A program made the translations under genes and the position numbers. The notes under the pieces were generated by a model that saw only the letters and a list, made by a program, of their open reading frames with translations, ran no database searches and was not told the DNA's origin. From assembly GCA_902776565.1 (NCBI GenBank), contig CACYQN010000012.1, positions 62,001-126,000 of the forward strand: 64,000 bases of DNA, given 5' to 3'. Source of the DNA: an uncultured Bacteroidia bacterium. GTDB taxonomy: Bacteria > Bacteroidota > Bacteroidia > Bacteroidales > ML635J-15. Position 1 is the stretch's first letter. Each line of letters starts with the position of its first letter. Shown here one piece after another: positions 57,484 to 64,000 of the stretch.

Positions 57484-57566
57484 TATAGTCGCGGCGCGCC
57501 ACGACTCAACAAGAAACGCGAAACATAGAAACGGGCGTAGCCCATCAAACGGCGCAGCCATAAAAA
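57484..57566. repeat. Palindromic GTCGCGGCGCGCCACGAC and CAAACGGCGCAGCC repeats
   Basis: GTCGCGGCGCGCCACGAC (57488-57505) is a near-perfect palindrome followed by TCAAC. It resembles the inner palindrome of the hairpin at 46-96, which is also followed by TCAAC. CCATCAAACGGCGCAGCC (about 57541-57558) then repeats the unit found twice at 50221-50250. Upstream, AAGGCTAAAAGCCTTTTAGC (about 57436-57455) is another self-complementary piece. Confidence 0.55.
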
Positions 57567-57588
57567 CTTAGAAACTAAAAACATAGCA

Positions 57589-58302
57589 ATGGAAAGAAAT
57601 ACAGAAGTACGCGACGGAATAATAAAGACTATGCTCGAGAAGTCGCAATTGAAACAGGTAGTGTACGACAATACCAAGGAAGCGTTTACGATACTGAAAA
57701 AGGTGTTGCACGACATTGTAATCGAATACAATGGAATCCTGAAGGATGCCGACGACAGAATAAAGCTCGAATACCGCGACCGCGGTCTGTTCGAGACCGA
57801 AATAAAGGTTGCTGGCGACCTGCTGATATTCAATATGCACTCCAACATTTTCGAGTTCCCGCGTAACCACGAAATTTGGAAGGACAGCTATTACATTGAC
57901 CGTCCGTTGGTTACATATTCGGGAATAATCAACATGTACAACTTCCTCGCCGATTCGTTCAAGTACAACAGGGACGAGGACCTTGGCTACCTGATTGGCC
58001 GTATGTTCATCAACAACGAGAGCACTTTCTTCGTTGAAGGTCGTCGCGAACTGGGCTTTGGCTATCCGGCTTTCGGCAAGAACAAGGTTGACTACGAAAG
58101 TCTGCACCAGCTTGTTGAGTCGGCTATAGCGTATGTACTCAAGTTCGATTTGCTGGTTCCTCCGTACAACGATGTGAAGATTGTAAATGTCGATTACATG
58201 AAGGAACGCATCAACAAGTCGAAGATGCAGACCGGCAAGCGCATGGGCTTCGAGTACAATGCAATAAAGGGGCTGCCTCAGGTTGATAAGGAAATTAAGT
58301 AG
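57589..58302 (+). CDS. Conserved-looking hypothetical protein
   Basis: 237 residues, family not recognised. There is no signal peptide or membrane segment. Features are an N-terminal helix region (RDGIIKTMLEKSQLKQVVYD), a beta-rich centre (KVAGDLLIFNMHSNIFEFPR, DRPLVTYSGIINMYNFLADS) and a segment with GYLIGRMFINNESTFFVEGR and RELGFGYPAFGKN. The C terminus is Lys-rich. Codon use matches the neighbouring housekeeping genes and the sequence is complex throughout, so it is a real protein. It is probably cytoplasmic and has no informative neighbour. Confidence 0.75.
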   Translation: MERNTEVRDGIIKTMLEKSQLKQVVYDNTKEAFTILKKVLHDIVIEYNGILKDADDRIKLEYRDRGLFETEIKVAGDLLIFNMHSNIFEFPRNHEIWKDSYYIDRPLVTYSGIINMYNFLADSFKYNRDEDLGYLIGRMFINNESTFFVEGRRELGFGYPAFGKNKVDYESLHQLVESAIAYVLKFDLLVPPYNDVKIVNVDYMKERINKSKMQTGKRMGFEYNAIKGLPQVDKEIK

Positions 58303-58330
58303 AAAAATTCGCGTCCTTTCGATTCCGCTT

Positions 58331-58349
58331 CCCTTCGACAAGCTAAGGG
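58331..58349. repeat. CCCTTCGACAAGCTAAGGG repeat
   Basis: A single short member of the CTTCGACAAGCTCAG family, with CCCTT/AAGGG arms, in the 92-base gap before the RlmI-type gene. Confidence 0.45.
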
Positions 58350-58394
58350 AGCGCTCAGCACATCGCAAGGAACTGCTAAAACACACTATAAACT

Positions 58395-59573
58395 ATGGAC
58401 TCCATTCCAAGGTTAATCTTAAAGCGCGACAAGGAGAAGTCGCTGATGCGCCGCCATCCGTGGGTGTTCTCGGGTGCTGTCGCCAAAATGCAAGGCGAAC
58501 CGCAGGAAGGCGACCTTGTGGAAATATTCTCGTCAGATGGCAACTATTTGGCTACCGCGCATTATCAGGACGATAGTATAATTGCAAAAGTCTTTGATTT
58601 TGAACGTAGTGCAATTGATGAGGCATTTTGGACAAAAAGATTCGAGTCGGCAATAAACTACCGCCGCAATTTTGGCTTTTTCGATTCGCCCGACACCAAT
58701 GTTTTCCGCCTTGTGAACGGCGAGGGCGATTTTATGCCCGGACTGATTGCAGATTTCTACAATGGCGTCGTTGTGTTTCAGGCTCATTCGGTTGGAATGT
58801 ACAGGTTGTTTCCACAGTTTGCCAAAATTGTTTGCAAGTTATTGGGCGACAGGGTAATATCCATCTTCGACAAGAGCAGTGCAACAATCCCGCATATCCA
58901 AACTACCGATTCGTTCATCTGGGGAGAATCCATTGAGGAACGCGAAATCTGTGAAAGCGGCAACCATATGATAATCAACTTCTACGAAGGACAGAAGACA
59001 GGCTTCTTTGTTGACCAGCGCGAAAACCGCAAACTGGTTGGCGAACTTTCGTCGGGAAAGCGCGTGCTCAATACCTTTGGTTACACTGGCGGATTTTCGC
59101 TGTCGGCATTGCGTGGCGGTGCTTCGTATGTCGAAACCGTTGACATATCAAAGAAGGCAATCGCACTTTGCGAACGCAATGTGAAACTGAATTTTACCAA
59201 CGCACCGCACAAGGGTGTAGCAAAGGATGTCCTTGATTATCTTGGCACTATCGACAATAATTTTGACATTATAATTCTTGACCCGCCAGCATTTGCAAAG
59301 AACCATCGCAGTCTGCAGCAGGGGCTCAAAGGCTACAAGAACATAAACCAGAAGGCGATAGAAAAGATAAAGCCCGGCGGACTGATTTTCACCTTCTCGT
59401 GCTCGCAGGCGGTAAGCAAGGACGATTTCAAGACTATGGTTTTCACTGCAGCAGCCAATGCGCATAGGAATGTCCGCATTGTTCGCCAGCTACCGCACGC
59501 CATCGACCATCCAGTAAGCATTTATCATCCGGAGGGAGAATATTTGAAGGGGCTGATGATAGAGGTGGAATGA
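58395..59573 (+). CDS. rlmI: RlmI-type 23S rRNA (cytosine-C5) methyltransferase
   Basis: 392 residues. An N-terminal PUA domain (PRLILKRDKEKSLMRRHPWV, GDLVEIFSSDGNYLATAHYQ) is followed by a linker domain and a class I SAM-binding fold. The SAM site shows FVDQRENRKLV, LNTFGYTGGFSLSALRGGAS (motif I) and VDISKKAI; the catalytic loop motif is IILDPPAFAK (motif IV). FTFSCSQAVSK holds a Cys where the RlmI nucleophile lies. RlmI methylates C1962 of 23S rRNA in E. coli; the same target is likely but unproven here. The stop codon TGA is also the first unit of a tandem repeat. Confidence 0.9.
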   Translation: MDSIPRLILKRDKEKSLMRRHPWVFSGAVAKMQGEPQEGDLVEIFSSDGNYLATAHYQDDSIIAKVFDFERSAIDEAFWTKRFESAINYRRNFGFFDSPDTNVFRLVNGEGDFMPGLIADFYNGVVVFQAHSVGMYRLFPQFAKIVCKLLGDRVISIFDKSSATIPHIQTTDSFIWGESIEEREICESGNHMIINFYEGQKTGFFVDQRENRKLVGELSSGKRVLNTFGYTGGFSLSALRGGASYVETVDISKKAIALCERNVKLNFTNAPHKGVAKDVLDYLGTIDNNFDIIILDPPAFAKNHRSLQQGLKGYKNINQKAIEKIKPGGLIFTFSCSQAVSKDDFKTMVFTAAANAHRNVRIVRQLPHAIDHPVSIYHPEGEYLKGLMIEVE

Positions 59574-59654
59574 ACAATGAACAATGAACAATGAACAATG
59601 GACAATGAACAATGAACAATGGACAATGAACAATTGATAATTGATAATTGATAA
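59571..59654. repeat. ACAATGGACAATGA tandem repeat after the RlmI-type gene
   Basis: About eight 7-base-type units (ACAATGA and ACAATGG), then TTGATAA units, begin at the stop codon itself (TGAACAATGAACAATGAACA). Same family as 57369-57411 and 21604-21678. Confidence 0.7.
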
Positions 59655-59662
59655 TTTGTGAT

Positions 59663-59700
59663 ATAACAAAAAAAGGCTGAAACTCAGCCTTTTTTGTTAT
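59663..59700. terminator. Bidirectional terminator between convergent genes
   Basis: ATAACAAAAAA-AGGCTGA-AAC-TCAGCC-TTTTTTGTTAT is an almost perfect palindrome, with A run before and T run after the GGCTGA/TCAGCC stem. It serves the RlmI-type gene on the plus strand and overlaps the last codons of the minus-strand lipoprotein. Confidence 0.85.
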
Positions 59701-60713
59701 AATTTCTTTACCGTTGTTGTTCCTTCCATTATGCCTTCTTCGTCATCGAAATACGAGTAAAGAATTTTGAACATGCCTTTTTTACCTGGAATCGGTTCAA
59801 TTATTGGCTCTCCAGACTCTTCAAGTGCCTCCAAAAGGTTGCAATGCACCGAGAATGGTTCCACAAAGTCTTTCCATTCGCCATTTTCTAATGTATATAT
59901 ATAAAAGGTATGCCAGCAACTTGTCCACCACCATGGCCATATGCCTATTTCGCAGGTGCCATTTCCGTCAAGGTCGCCAAGTATATGCGGATTTCCACCG
60001 ATGCAGTTTTCTACCTCGATTGGCGGGATATTGCTGTCGGAGAACATTATAAGACAGTTGCATTCGCCTTGGCATTCCATGAAGTGGTCTTCGTCGTCGT
60101 ACTTTTTCGGTTCAAGCAAGTAGCACGATTCCTTCTTACCATCGCCGTTGAAGTCGTAGGTTCCCGAAACATCGGTGCGGTCACCCATTTCCTGTGCAAG
60201 TGCGTTTTTCTTATTTTCGGCACGTTTGGCAAGATTTTCATCGGTTATAAGGTCGCTCTCTGCCGAAATCTTCCATTCATCACCTACCTTGTGGAAATTT
60301 AGGTACGACGGATAATCGTTTGTTTGTCCGCCGACGGTAACTCGCTTTACAAAACTGCATTTCACTTCGGTGTCGCTTATTTTTTCCACATCGACATCAC
60401 CATAAATCTGCTGGTAGAAATCGGGAGACTTCTTGAACGCCATCTGCTTGTTTTCTACGCAGGCGTCCTTGTTGAGCTGTGTACCGTAGAACAGTACATT
60501 GTTGTCGAACATTGCCGATAATGCTTCGTAATCCTTAGCCGAGTTCGCTTTGTTCCATTCCTTTACTAATGCGGTGAAATCGGTTGTTTCGGTGGGTTGA
60601 ACTTCAGTGGTGGTTGGTTCTTCGTTGTTGTCGCTAGGCTTTGGCGAAGCGCAACTTACTGCTATTGTCAATGCAAATAGCAATGATACGATGGTAAAAA
60701 TATTGGTTTTCAT
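59697..60713 (-). CDS. Lipoprotein with NTF2-like and Asp/Gly-loop segments
   Basis: 338 residues. The lipoprotein signal ends in AVSC (about residue 21), followed by a Thr/Glu/Pro-rich linker. Residues about 45-155 (LVKEWNKANSAKDYEALSAM, FYGTQLNKDA, WKISAESDLI) look like a SnoaL/NTF2-like fold. The C-terminal part has two loops of calcium or FG-GAP type (DFNGDGKKE and GDLDGNGTCE) and a Trp-rich segment, IWPWWWTSCWHTFYIY. Domain calls are by pattern only. The last codons lie in a bidirectional terminator; copy 2 of the REP-like element is immediately upstream. Confidence 0.7.
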   Translation of the reverse strand: MKTNIFTIVSLLFALTIAVSCASPKPSDNNEEPTTTEVQPTETTDFTALVKEWNKANSAKDYEALSAMFDNNVLFYGTQLNKDACVENKQMAFKKSPDFYQQIYGDVDVEKISDTEVKCSFVKRVTVGGQTNDYPSYLNFHKVGDEWKISAESDLITDENLAKRAENKKNALAQEMGDRTDVSGTYDFNGDGKKESCYLLEPKKYDDEDHFMECQGECNCLIMFSDSNIPPIEVENCIGGNPHILGDLDGNGTCEIGIWPWWWTSCWHTFYIYTLENGEWKDFVEPFSVHCNLLEALEESGEPIIEPIPGKKGMFKILYSYFDDEEGIMEGTTTVKKL

Positions 60714-60738
60714 TTTTTTGTGTGTATTGAGTTATGAG

Positions 60739-60894
60739 GTCATTCCGCAAGTCATAACATACACGCGATACGGAACGGGGAGCGTTGTAATGTTCGACTA
60801 TGCGGAATCTCATTTGTGTACTATTGGGAGATTCCGCATAAACGAACTCACAAGCAACGTTCCTTTTGCTGTTCGTTCTGTTTTGCGGAATGAC
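60739..60894. repeat. REP-like two-unit structured repeat, copy 2
   Basis: 156 bases bounded by GTCATTCCGCAAG (60739-60751) and TTTGCGGAATGAC (60882-60894). TATGCGGAATCTC (60799-60811) pairs with GAGATTCCGCATA (60828-60840). The outer arm of unit 1 reads AACATACACGC against GCGTTGTAATGTT: different bases from copy 1, but still paired. The loop between the units differs from copy 1, while the stems and the GGAACG loops are kept. Confidence 0.8.
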
Positions 60895-60904
60895 TATAAA
60901 AACA

Positions 60905-61363
60905 TTATTCCTCTTCAATAGTTATTTCTTCAATCTTGCATCCCTGGCGAATCTTGTCGAGCACGTCCAATCCTTCTACAACTCTGCCGAAGCAAGTGTG
61001 CTGGCGGTCGAGGTGCTTGGTGTATTCGCGGGTAAGGCAGATGAAAAACTGGGAACCGCCTGTGTCGCGTCCTGCGTGTGCCATCGAAAGTACGCCGCGG
61101 TCGTGGTACTGATTGCCACCGTTGAGTTCGCATTTGATTTTGTAGCCCGGTCCACCTGTGCCGACTCGTGGGTCGCCAAGGTTGCGCGAGAACGGACATC
61201 CGCCTTGAACTACGAATTCAGGGATTACGCGATGGAAGCGCAGTCCGTTGTAAAAGCCTTCTTCGGCCAGTTTAATGAAATTTGCCACCGTATTTGGTGC
61301 GTCGTTGAAATAGAAGTTCACCTTCATGGTGCCTACTTCGGTTTTGATTTTTGCGATTTTCAT
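60905..61363 (-). CDS. Cyclophilin-type peptidyl-prolyl isomerase
   Basis: 152 residues from the ATG at 61363, close to one bare cyclophilin domain; no signal peptide, so probably cytoplasmic. Active-site segments are FHRVIPEFVVQGG (catalytic Arg region), LSMAHAGRDTGGSQFFICLT (Gln/Phe pocket) and the substrate-pocket HTCFGRVVEGLDVLD. The open frame extends 10 codons further (to 61393) without clear signals. It lies downstream of a gap from the SurA gene on the same strand and upstream of the REP-like repeat. Confidence 0.93.
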   Translation of the reverse strand: MKIAKIKTEVGTMKVNFYFNDAPNTVANFIKLAEEGFYNGLRFHRVIPEFVVQGGCPFSRNLGDPRVGTGGPGYKIKCELNGGNQYHDRGVLSMAHAGRDTGGSQFFICLTREYTKHLDRQHTCFGRVVEGLDVLDKIRQGCKIEEITIEEE

Positions 61364-61476
61364 GATATAAGTTTTTTTGTTGAATCGCGACATGGCGCGA
61401 TTTACTTTAGGAATTGTCTATTATTAAGACGAAAAATTTTGCGTCTGTACAGATTTAATTGTTGCCTTTCTGTCCA

Positions 61477-62817
61477 TTATTTCTTTATCCAGCAGTTAAC
61501 GTTAAAGTTGCAGTCCTTATACTCGTCGTCAATCTTTATGTAAACGCTCTGTACCTTGTCCTTTACCCACTCGTCAATCAGGCGGCTGTTCTTGTCCTCC
61601 AAGGCTGCCCTCTGCAGTGTGAGGTAGTCGTCCTTCATATTGGCCTTGTGTTCCTTTACGTCGAGGTCGAGGCGTACAATCTTGATTACACGGGAGCCTT
61701 TGTTGTCGCTAGAAAGGAATGGCTTGGAGTATTCGCCCTCTTTCAGTGGCATAACCGCCGACTTAGTGTATGGGTCGAGGAAATCGCTTGTCATCCGGGC
61801 ATCACCGTAGTAGGGATTCATAACTTTTCCATCGGAGCCCTTGCTGTCGCCGTTGCTGTATTTTTTCACGGCATCGATAAAACTGATTGTATCGGACTGC
61901 AATATGCTATAGACTTCGTTTGCCTTCTTGTCGGCGGCTTCGAGGGCTTCCATACTTACTTTCGGTTTCATAAGTATGTGGCGGAAATTCATCATATTGC
62001 CCTTTTTCTCAATCATCTGAATGATATGGAAGCCATATTCGGTCTCAACCACCTGCGACACATCAAGCGGACTTGTAAGGTTGAACGCCACCTGCGAAAA
62101 TTCGGGTACGAGGTCGGTCTTGCTGACAAAGCCAAGTTCTCCGCCCTTCATTGCCGAGCCAGGGTCTTCGGAATACAGCACTGCCATTGTCGAGAAACTT
62201 TCGCCGTTGAGTATGCGCTCGCGAATCTTGTTCAGTTCGGCTACAACCTTTTCCTTGTCTTCCTTGCTCACTTCAGGTTTTATGACAATTTCAGAAAGTT
62301 CGTAATATGCCTCAATGGTTGGAATGCTGTCGGCAGGCAACTTTTCAAAGAAGTTCTTTACCTCCGACGGCGTAACCTTGGTGTCGCCGATGATTTTCTG
62401 CTGAACTTTCTGCGCCAGCATCTGCTCTTCGATGGTGCTTCGCAAATCGTCCTTTATCGACTTGATGGTCTTGCCGAAATACTCTTCCAACTTCTGCTCG
62501 GAACCTATCTGGTTGATAAAAACGCTAAGACGGCGGTCTAGTTCGGTTTCCACTTCCTTGGGCGTAACCGAAAGGCTGTCCTTCTGCGCCTGTACATACA
62601 GAAGTTTCTGGAACATCATGTCCTCAAGGATTTCGCAACGGGTGTTTCCGTCAACTTTCATCTGCTGGCTTGCCATCTGTATGTACTGGTTCTCGATGTC
62701 GGACATCATTATTATTTCGTTGCCGACAATTCCAACAATCTTGTCGATGATTCCCTGCGCCTGGGAACTTGCTCCTACAAGCAGGGCTATTGCGGTCATT
62801 ATTATCGTTTTCTTCAT
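61477..62817 (-). CDS. surA: SurA-like periplasmic chaperone with two parvulin domains
   Basis: 446 residues. Signal peptide to SQAQ (about residue 21). The N-terminal SurA chaperone domain (GIVGNEIIMMSDIENQYIQM, RCEILEDMMFQKLLYVQAQK) is followed by two PpiC domains. The first ends VVETEYGFHIIQMIEKK and the second begins FRHILMKPKVSMEALEAADK. It escorts outer-membrane proteins through the periplasm. It is the third gene of an operon with the lipoprotein at 62824 and the protein at the window end, 6 bases after the former. Confidence 0.9.
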   Translation of the reverse strand: MKKTIIMTAIALLVGASSQAQGIIDKIVGIVGNEIIMMSDIENQYIQMASQQMKVDGNTRCEILEDMMFQKLLYVQAQKDSLSVTPKEVETELDRRLSVFINQIGSEQKLEEYFGKTIKSIKDDLRSTIEEQMLAQKVQQKIIGDTKVTPSEVKNFFEKLPADSIPTIEAYYELSEIVIKPEVSKEDKEKVVAELNKIRERILNGESFSTMAVLYSEDPGSAMKGGELGFVSKTDLVPEFSQVAFNLTSPLDVSQVVETEYGFHIIQMIEKKGNMMNFRHILMKPKVSMEALEAADKKANEVYSILQSDTISFIDAVKKYSNGDSKGSDGKVMNPYYGDARMTSDFLDPYTKSAVMPLKEGEYSKPFLSSDNKGSRVIKIVRLDLDVKEHKANMKDDYLTLQRAALEDKNSRLIDEWVKDKVQSVYIKIDDEYKDCNFNVNCWIKK

Positions 62818-62823
62818 ATTGTG

Positions 62824-63675
62824 CTATTTGTTGCCAATGACAATTTCTCCGTTTGACTTGTATTTTCTCAGCAAGTCCTGTTTTGCCTGTATGTACTTGT
62901 CGTGCCTGCGCTTGTTCATTATTATCTGTATTATTTTTGGCTTGGCAAGTTCGATGGGCAAAAGGTCGCCGGGAACAAGGTAGTCGTCAATCTTGACGAG
63001 ATAGTGAAGTGTGTCGCGTATGTAGTCGAGTGTGTTCTTGTATTTAAGTTCGTATGGTTCAATGGTTCCGCTATAGTCTATAAGCTTCAGGAAATCGCTG
63101 AACTCAACCCAGTCTTTCACAAAATATATTTGCTTGTCGGGGCCATCACAGTAGTCGCCTAGTTCCTGCTCGCTGTCGAGGTCGCTTTTGCGCAGTTTTT
63201 CATAAATCTCGTAGTAGCGTACAATCTTGGGCGAAATTGTCATATAGTGAGCCTTAACATACGTTGTATTAATTACATACTCGTTCAGATGCTTGTCGTA
63301 GTAGTCGTTTATTTCCTTTTCTGTAACATTCATATTCACGTTACTATAAACGTACTTTTCGCAATATTCGTGTGTGTAGAGCTGACAACGATACTGCATT
63401 ATTTTTTTTGCAATGTCAGTCGTGTCGGACAGGAGCTTTTCGGCTTCCTTGTACATAATGCGTTCTGTCAGCCATTCATCAATGTAGTCGTCGGCCAGTT
63501 TTGCGCTGTCCTTCGAGTCGCAGAACGGCGATATTGCGCGTACAAGTTCATACTCGAAAAGTGTATCTTCGTCAAAACTTGCTACATATTTTGCCTGCAC
63601 GGCAGGCGCGTTGCTTTTATTTCCGCACGAGCAGACGACAATAGCTAGCAATATGAATGCAACGTACTTTGGCAT
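62824..63675 (-). CDS. Lipoprotein in the SurA operon
   Basis: 283 residues from the ATG at 63675, which gives a lipoprotein signal ending in VVCSC (Cys about residue 17). The frame is open 31 codons further upstream, but that part overlaps the previous gene and reads as no signal peptide. The mature protein is helical and charged (DDYIDEWLTERIMYKEAEKL, VTEKEINDYYDKHLNEYVIN), like the N-terminal and linker parts of parvulin-type chaperones. No clear PpiC catalytic core is seen. Its place between two SurA-like genes suggests a chaperone partner at a membrane. Confidence 0.8.
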   Translation of the reverse strand: MPKYVAFILLAIVVCSCGNKSNAPAVQAKYVASFDEDTLFEYELVRAISPFCDSKDSAKLADDYIDEWLTERIMYKEAEKLLSDTTDIAKKIMQYRCQLYTHEYCEKYVYSNVNMNVTEKEINDYYDKHLNEYVINTTYVKAHYMTISPKIVRYYEIYEKLRKSDLDSEQELGDYCDGPDKQIYFVKDWVEFSDFLKLIDYSGTIEPYELKYKNTLDYIRDTLHYLVKIDDYLVPGDLLPIELAKPKIIQIIMNKRRHDKYIQAKQDLLRKYKSNGEIVIGNK

Positions 63676-63677
63676 TG

Positions 63678-64000
63678 TTACTTGCTTTCGGAAAGTTCCT
63701 TGACAATCTGGTCGAGCATTTCCTCGTGGATTTTCACATTGTACTTCTTGTGCAGACCTTCCGTCCACTGCTTTTCAAGGTAATCCTGATATGCTGCAGT
63801 AACAATTCCTCTGATTTCGCTGAGTTTCTTTGTTGTCGGGGCAATAACTTTTACTGCGGTTACGGTGTTTTCCTTGTTAAATACCTTTGTCTGTCCTGAA
63901 GTTTCAGTAATTCCGCTTTCGCGTATTGCATTGTCAACAAATAGGCTGTGCCCTTTTTCTTCCAATGCAGATTCGCCAGCAACAACTGTTGTGGAATCCT
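63678..64000 (-). CDS. C-terminal part of a parvulin-type (PpiC/SurA-like) isomerase, 5' end outside the window
   Basis: At least 106 residues of the C terminus are present and the frame stays open to base 64000, so the gene begins beyond the window. The end KKLSEIRGIVTAAYQDYLEK, then QWTEGLHKKYNVKIHEEMLD, is the usual C-terminal helix pair and final strand of long periplasmic PpiC proteins of Bacteroidota. The stop codon lies 2 bases before the ATG of the next gene, so all three genes form one operon. Confidence 0.8.
   Translation of the reverse strand, partial: DSTTVVAGESALEEKGHSLFVDNAIRESGITETSGQTKVFNKENTVTAVKVIAPTTKKLSEIRGIVTAAYQDYLEKQWTEGLHKKYNVKIHEEMLDQIVKELSESK

Noticed and set aside
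61459..62541. 360-codon antisense frame over surA
   Set aside because: Shadow of the SurA gene; hydrophobic Val/Leu/His/Cys-rich sequence with no start signals.
63676..63768. 31-codon N-terminal extension of the lipoprotein in the SurA operon
   Set aside because: It overlaps the 3' end of the preceding gene and would bury the lipoprotein signal sequence.

Overview
The window reads as one contig of a Bacteroidales-type bacterium (Bacteroidota). The evidence: promoters have the TAnnTTTG -7 box and no E. coli-like -10; two secreted proteins carry type IX secretion (T9SS) C-terminal sorting domains; there are many SPI-type lipoproteins, a TamL-like lipoprotein-anchored BamA homologue, and a fused str-S10-spc-alpha ribosomal cluster with map and infA inside it and no tuf. 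Intergenic DNA is rich in short tandem and palindromic repeats. The species cannot be named from the sequence alone.

Layout. 1-7112: valS (+), then a T9SS-secreted C10 cysteine protease, nadB and tRNA-Gly(CCC), all on the minus strand. 7113-12743: an accessory stretch, all minus, holding an AAA+ ATPase with a paired palindromic operator, a stand-alone paralogue of that ATPase's N-terminal domain, an acidic helical protein and two tandem paralogues of an unrecognised family. 12744-19573: a tight seven-gene operon (T9SS-tailed small protein, large Cthe_2159-like beta-helix protein, two-domain lipoprotein, small secreted repeat protein, VTC polyphosphate-polymerase-like protein, DUF4956 membrane protein, DUF2490-like outer-membrane barrel). 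A divergent AraC-type regulator beside it is broken by an internal deletion. 20531-23733: a REP-like repeat, a SpoU methyltransferase, an M20 peptidase and a lipoprotein phosphodiesterase. 23757-27258: groES-groEL with candidate stress operators, and enolase. 27284-44913: 33 genes of translation and secretion, apparently one transcription unit from a promoter before rpsL to a strong terminator after rplQ. In this unit rplE (L5, essential) has an internal deletion and frameshift.

44914-64000: a beta-helix lipoprotein followed at once by uvrC; etfBA; a TamL-like outer-membrane protein; a FadL-like porin co-transcribed with a Tyr/His/Ser-rich lipoprotein; divergent proS; a conserved hypothetical; an RlmI-type rRNA methyltransferase; a lipoprotein; a second copy of the REP-like element; a cyclophilin; and a periplasmic chaperone operon (SurA, a lipoprotein, and a parvulin-type protein running off the window end).

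The most promising leads are the AAA+ ATPase cassette, the VTC/DUF4956/beta-helix surface operon with its dead regulator, the duplicated two-unit structured repeat with compensatory base changes, and the internal deletion in rplE, which is either an assembly error or a very unusual L5. Most gene starts were chosen by reading codons and promoter boxes by eye. All homology statements rest on recognised motifs; no database search was made.
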